Part shown: positions 6,508 to 8,405 of the stretch, in pieces | Layout: each line of letters begins with the position of its first letter | Position numbering within the stretch: the stretch's first letter is position 1 | DNA from: Bacillota bacterium | GTDB taxonomy: Bacteria; Bacillota; Clostridia; Lachnospirales; Lachnospiraceae | DNA: 8,405 bases | NCBI GenBank assembly: GCA_023424995.1 | Contig: JAFADH010000322.1 | Location: forward strand, 1-8,405 | Reading direction: 5' to 3' | Made by a program: the position numbers and the translations under genes | Notes under the pieces: generated by a model | Told to the model about the DNA's origin: nothing | Seen by the model: only the letters and a program-made list of their open reading frames with translations | Databases searched by the model: none

Positions 6508-6918
6508 TTATCTGCACCAATTACATAATCTGCCGCTTTTGATCTTTGCTCCGCATTTGATACAGGTAAGCCAGGCATACCGGGAATCCTCGGAGAATTC
6601 CAGACGCTCGTCCCTGATCCATTCAAAAAGCCTGGCAGGCGTGATACCGTTTACTTCCGAGATCTGGGCAACGGACGCCCTCGGATGCGTCATTATGTAA
6701 TCCCTTACCTGCCGGAACTTCTCCTCCTCTTCCTTAATCAGGCACTTAACGGAGAGCAAGGATTTCCCTTTGTTCAACATCTCCTGAGGAGCAGATGGAT
6801 GACCGGCATCCTGAGCTGCACTCTCCCGGGCAAGCTGACCGGCACATTCCGGACACAGCTCGGGTCCGTAGAGATGCTTGTATAGTCTTCTGCAATTCTT
6901 ACATACCTTAACTTCCAT
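6508..6918 (-). CDS. YvyF-like zinc-finger/HTH protein (TIGR03826-type flagellar-region protein)
   Basis: The 136-aa product has an N-terminal CxxC pair (C6, C9 and C22, C25), a helix-turn-helix-like middle (about 80-104, SVAQISEVNGITPARLFEWI), and a C-terminal CxxC pair (C119, C122 and C132, C135). This arrangement, with EEEEKFRQVRDYI before the HTH, matches my memory of YvyF/TIGR03826 proteins, usually found in flagellar regions of Firmicutes. Two zinc ribbons flanking an HTH suggest a nucleic-acid or protein-binding regulator; its target is unknown. Residues about 26-60 form a low-complexity insertion between the first finger and the EEEEKF helix that I do not expect in shorter relatives, and it carries an extra cysteine, C59. 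GGAGGGG precedes the ATG. It lies 48 nt after the acetyltransferase gene and is probably co-transcribed. No flagellar gene is in the window. Confidence 0.8.
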   Translation of the reverse strand: MEVKVCKNCRRLYKHLYGPELCPECAGQLARESAAQDAGHPSAPQEMLNKGKSLLSVKCLIKEEEEKFRQVRDYIMTHPRASVAQISEVNGITPARLFEWIRDERLEFSEDSRYAWLTCIKCGAKIKSGRLCNWCR

Positions 6919-6966
6919 ATGTATTTCCCCTCCAAGTATAACATACGCCTTACGGCAACGGGAAGG

Positions 6967-7830
6967 TCAAGTATTAATACAGTAGCTGTAATTCTCCCGC
7001 TCGACTTTAAAACCCATGGAGAGGTATAGGGAAAGCGCATTCTCGTTAACCTTGTCCACCACCAGATCCACAGCATCGATGGTCTTATCTTCCAGAGCCT
7101 TCTGAACCAGCTGATTAAGCACTATCCGTCCATATCCCCGGTGGCGGTGCTTTTCAGCCACAGCGACAATCTCTGCGGTAGCTTTGTTATGCCTCTTATA
7201 GGTTTTAAGAACACTATAAGCGATAATTTCCAATCCTTCCATAATGCATAAGACCTGCCGGTCCGCACCCAGGGATTTGATGATACCCTTACCTGAGATA
7301 TAGACCTCCGGGAAGATGGCATCATGCAGCTTTATAAACTGTTCCTGCTGCTCTGTCTGTAACGGTACCGCTTGGACCGGAGCTTTAAATGGTATGAACT
7401 GCTCCCTTTGCAGGTACAGAATATATTCGTTTCCCTGGTCCTTCGCCCCGATCATCTGTAAAAATGACAGGCAGTCCTCATTTTTACTACCAAAATAGTA
7501 TATGTATTTCATTGGAGCCGGAAGCTGTGACTTCATAAGATCAAACATTTGCTTTGATATCTCATTGAAATCCCCTTCTGCAAAGGGTCCGCTGCAATCC
7601 ACACTTCTCCTGTCATAATCAATAAATCCCGTCAGCAATCCCTGTAGGGTGTTCCCGTTAAAATATCCGATAAGAATACAATCCTCCGAAGCGATGCTGC
7701 CGGTAAATTCCTCTTCGATTTTATCTCTCCTTGTATAGCAGAACGCAGAATAATGTGCCTCCTCATTATTCTTGCGGTACGCCAATTCTACCATTTGATC
7801 TATATCAGCTGCCGTACATAAGCGAACCAT
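6967..7830 (-). CDS. Two-domain GNAT-family N-acetyltransferase
   Basis: GNAT enzymes transfer an acetyl group from acetyl-CoA to an amine. The 287-aa product has a typical C-terminal GNAT domain (about 150-287): a beta strand TAEIVAVAEKHRHRGYGR with the acetyl-CoA pyrophosphate loop R229-x-x-G232-x-G234, and VDKVNENALSLYLSMGF (258-274), the usual motif B with the Asn and Tyr near CoA. Residues 1-140 look like a second, degenerate GNAT fold (VRLCTAADIDQMVELAY at the start and a central strand ILIGYFNG) without a clear CoA loop. Such tandem GNATs are known, for example in mycothiol synthase, but nothing here identifies the substrate. GGGAG lies 8 nt before the ATG, and a good promoter lies about 57 nt upstream. 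It may lead an operon with the YvyF-like gene and possibly secDF. Confidence 0.88.
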   Translation of the reverse strand: MVRLCTAADIDQMVELAYRKNNEEAHYSAFCYTRRDKIEEEFTGSIASEDCILIGYFNGNTLQGLLTGFIDYDRRSVDCSGPFAEGDFNEISKQMFDLMKSQLPAPMKYIYYFGSKNEDCLSFLQMIGAKDQGNEYILYLQREQFIPFKAPVQAVPLQTEQQEQFIKLHDAIFPEVYISGKGIIKSLGADRQVLCIMEGLEIIAYSVLKTYKRHNKATAEIVAVAEKHRHRGYGRIVLNQLVQKALEDKTIDAVDLVVDKVNENALSLYLSMGFKVERENYSYCINT

Positions 7831-7886
7831 ATTTTGGTCTCCCGATAAGTTTATAATTTGTATTTTTATGTTATTTAATCAATTGG

Positions 7887-7915
7887 ATTATACCATATAA
7901 AACCTAAAATAGCAA
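7887..7915 (-). promoter_or_regulatory. Sigma-A promoter with extended -10 upstream of the acetyltransferase
   Basis: On the minus strand TATAAT (7892-7887) is preceded by TGG, making an extended -10, and TTGCTA (7915-7910), matching 4 of 6 of TTGACA, lies 17 nt upstream. The start of transcription would be near 7880, about 50 nt before the ATG at 7830. The -35 begins only a few bases after the stop codon of the small cysteine protein gene. It may drive the run of genes through secF. Confidence 0.7.
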
Positions 7916-7919
7916 AATA

Positions 7920-8102
7920 TTACATTTGCTTCCGTACGATTTTGTACTCATCCTTGAACTGAAAATGCGGACAGCTCATAACCGTATAGCTGAGAAACCG
8001 TATCATATCATCCTCATCCAGGTTCACCCCGCAGTTATAGCAGTCATACTCTTCATCGTACTCATAGTGCATGCAGCTCTCACAGCTGGTATTTTCCTTC
8101 AT
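7920..8102 (-). CDS. Small five-cysteine protein, DUF6472-type
   Basis: The 60-aa product starts at an ATG with GGAGGG 5 nt upstream. It has C7-x-x-C10, C21-x-x-C24 and C44 next to a proline, acidic stretches between them (YDEEYDCYNC and NLDEDDM), and a basic C-terminus ending in IVRKQM. Paired CxxC motifs suggest a small zinc- or iron-binding protein, with C44 or H46 as possible further ligands. I associate this pattern with DUF6472, a small family common in Lachnospiraceae with no known role. It has no signal peptide or membrane segment, so it should be cytoplasmic. It sits alone between an upstream repeat region and a downstream promoter. The strong start site and the ordered cysteines argue that it is a real gene. 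Confidence 0.82.
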   Translation of the reverse strand: MKENTSCESCMHYEYDEEYDCYNCGVNLDEDDMIRFLSYTVMSCPHFQFKDEYKIVRKQM

Positions 8103-8132
8103 ATTATCCCTCCGCTAAAAATTTCAAGATAT

Positions 8133-8241
8133 AAATTCCACACGCTAATAATTACCGGATGCTAATTTCCATACGATAATAATTGCCGGATACCAGTTCC
8201 CATATACAATAATTACTGGATATAAATTCCCATACGCCAAA
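8133..8241. repeat. Degenerate 31-bp tandem repeat, about 3.5 copies
   Basis: Units run 8133-8163, 8164-8194 and 8195-8224 (30 nt), with a partial fourth from 8225 to about 8241. Units 1 and 2 match at 25 of 31 positions. The shared core is AATTTCCATACG followed by ATAATTACCGGAT with small changes. A trace of a preceding unit may be present at 8121-8132. The array fills the gap between the terminator at 8238-8267 and the leader of the small cysteine protein gene, so transcription of that gene probably begins within or close to it. No clear promoter was found there. Confidence 0.8.
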
Positions 8242-8267
8242 AACTCGGAAAGGTCAACTCTCCGAGT
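8238..8267 (-). terminator. Terminator of the gene entering from the right edge
   Basis: Minus-strand ACTCGGAGAG (8267-8258) pairs with CTTTCCGAGT (8252-8243), ten pairs including one G-U, around a 5-nt loop, followed by TTTTTGG. It lies 41 nt after the stop codon at 8308. The plus-strand tail has no good T run, so it serves minus-strand transcripts. Confidence 0.8.
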
Positions 8268-8307
8268 CATGCTTCTTAATTTATACCAAAGCTTTTCTTT
8301 ATTGAAT

Positions 8308-8403
8308 TTACTTTTTATGAGGTTTCGATTTTAATATCCTGGGATTATTATAGCCGATATTATGATTATTTTCAATTCTTAACGCCATATAAACCGCAAA
8401 AAA
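8308..8403 (-). CDS. C-terminal end of an unidentified protein
   Basis: This minus-strand frame is open from the window edge for 31 codons to a TAA at 8310-8308; the other two frames close soon after the edge. The tail reads FFAVYMALRIE, then a polar stretch and a basic end KSKPHKK, which would suit the last part of a membrane helix followed by a cytoplasmic tail. The terminator shortly downstream supports a gene ending here. Too little is visible to name it, and chance openness over 31 codons cannot be excluded. Confidence 0.5.
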   Translation of the reverse strand, partial: FFAVYMALRIENNHNIGYNNPRILKSKPHKK

Positions 8404-8405
8404 CC

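Noticed and set aside
7920..8102. SCIFF (six-cysteine) peptide, which I recall occurring near secDF in some Clostridia
   Set aside because: The protein has only five cysteines in CxxC pairs, lacks the dense C-terminal cysteine cluster of SCIFF, and no radical SAM maturase gene is in the window.
8133..8241. CRISPR array
   Set aside because: The 31-bp units are directly adjacent with no spacers, diverge between copies, and no cas gene is present.

Overview
The window looks like chromosomal DNA from a spore-forming, low-to-moderate GC Clostridia, most likely a member of the Lachnospiraceae. The reasons are separate secD and secF genes rather than the fused Bacillus-type secDF, a YyaC spore protein, DUF5711-type and DUF6472-type proteins that I associate with Lachnospiraceae, and strong GGAGG ribosome-binding sites throughout. 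Family assignments come from reading the proteins; no search was run.

Layout. All genes except one lie on the minus strand. From the right edge leftward (the direction of minus-strand transcription) there is: the C-terminal end of an unidentified protein (8308-8403) with its terminator (8238-8267); a degenerate 31-bp tandem repeat (8133-8241); a small five-cysteine protein (7920-8102); a sigma-A promoter with an extended -10 (7887-7915); a two-domain GNAT acetyltransferase (6967-7830); a zinc-finger/HTH protein resembling YvyF (6508-6918); an unrecognised 139-aa membrane protein (5947-6366); then secD (4601-5863) and secF (3621-4604), which overlap by 4 nt and end at a strong terminator (3571-3607). 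The run from the acetyltransferase to secF has gaps of 48, 141, 83 and -4 nt with no terminator seen between, so read-through is plausible.

The single plus-strand gene is yyaC (2962-3549). It converges on secF across the shared hairpin and is preceded by a candidate forespore (sigma-F/G type) promoter. Divergent from it is a gene for a membrane-anchored LysM protein with a degenerate MPN-like cytoplasmic domain (1315-2610) and its own terminator (1221-1280). Next comes a sigma-A promoter (1163-1191) serving a DUF5711-type membrane protein (2-1060) that runs off the left edge.

Most interesting point. The 139-aa protein directly upstream of secD has two membrane segments and ends in GGHAPPQTA. 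This resembles the C-terminal R-A-P-P arrest motif of the ApdA/ApdP translation-arrest peptides, and its position matches VemP-type sensors encoded upstream of secDF. The 83-nt gap to secD can form two mutually exclusive RNA helices, one of which would cover the secD ribosome-binding site. Together these suggest a Sec-activity-sensing leader gene controlling secDF. This is an inference that needs testing.
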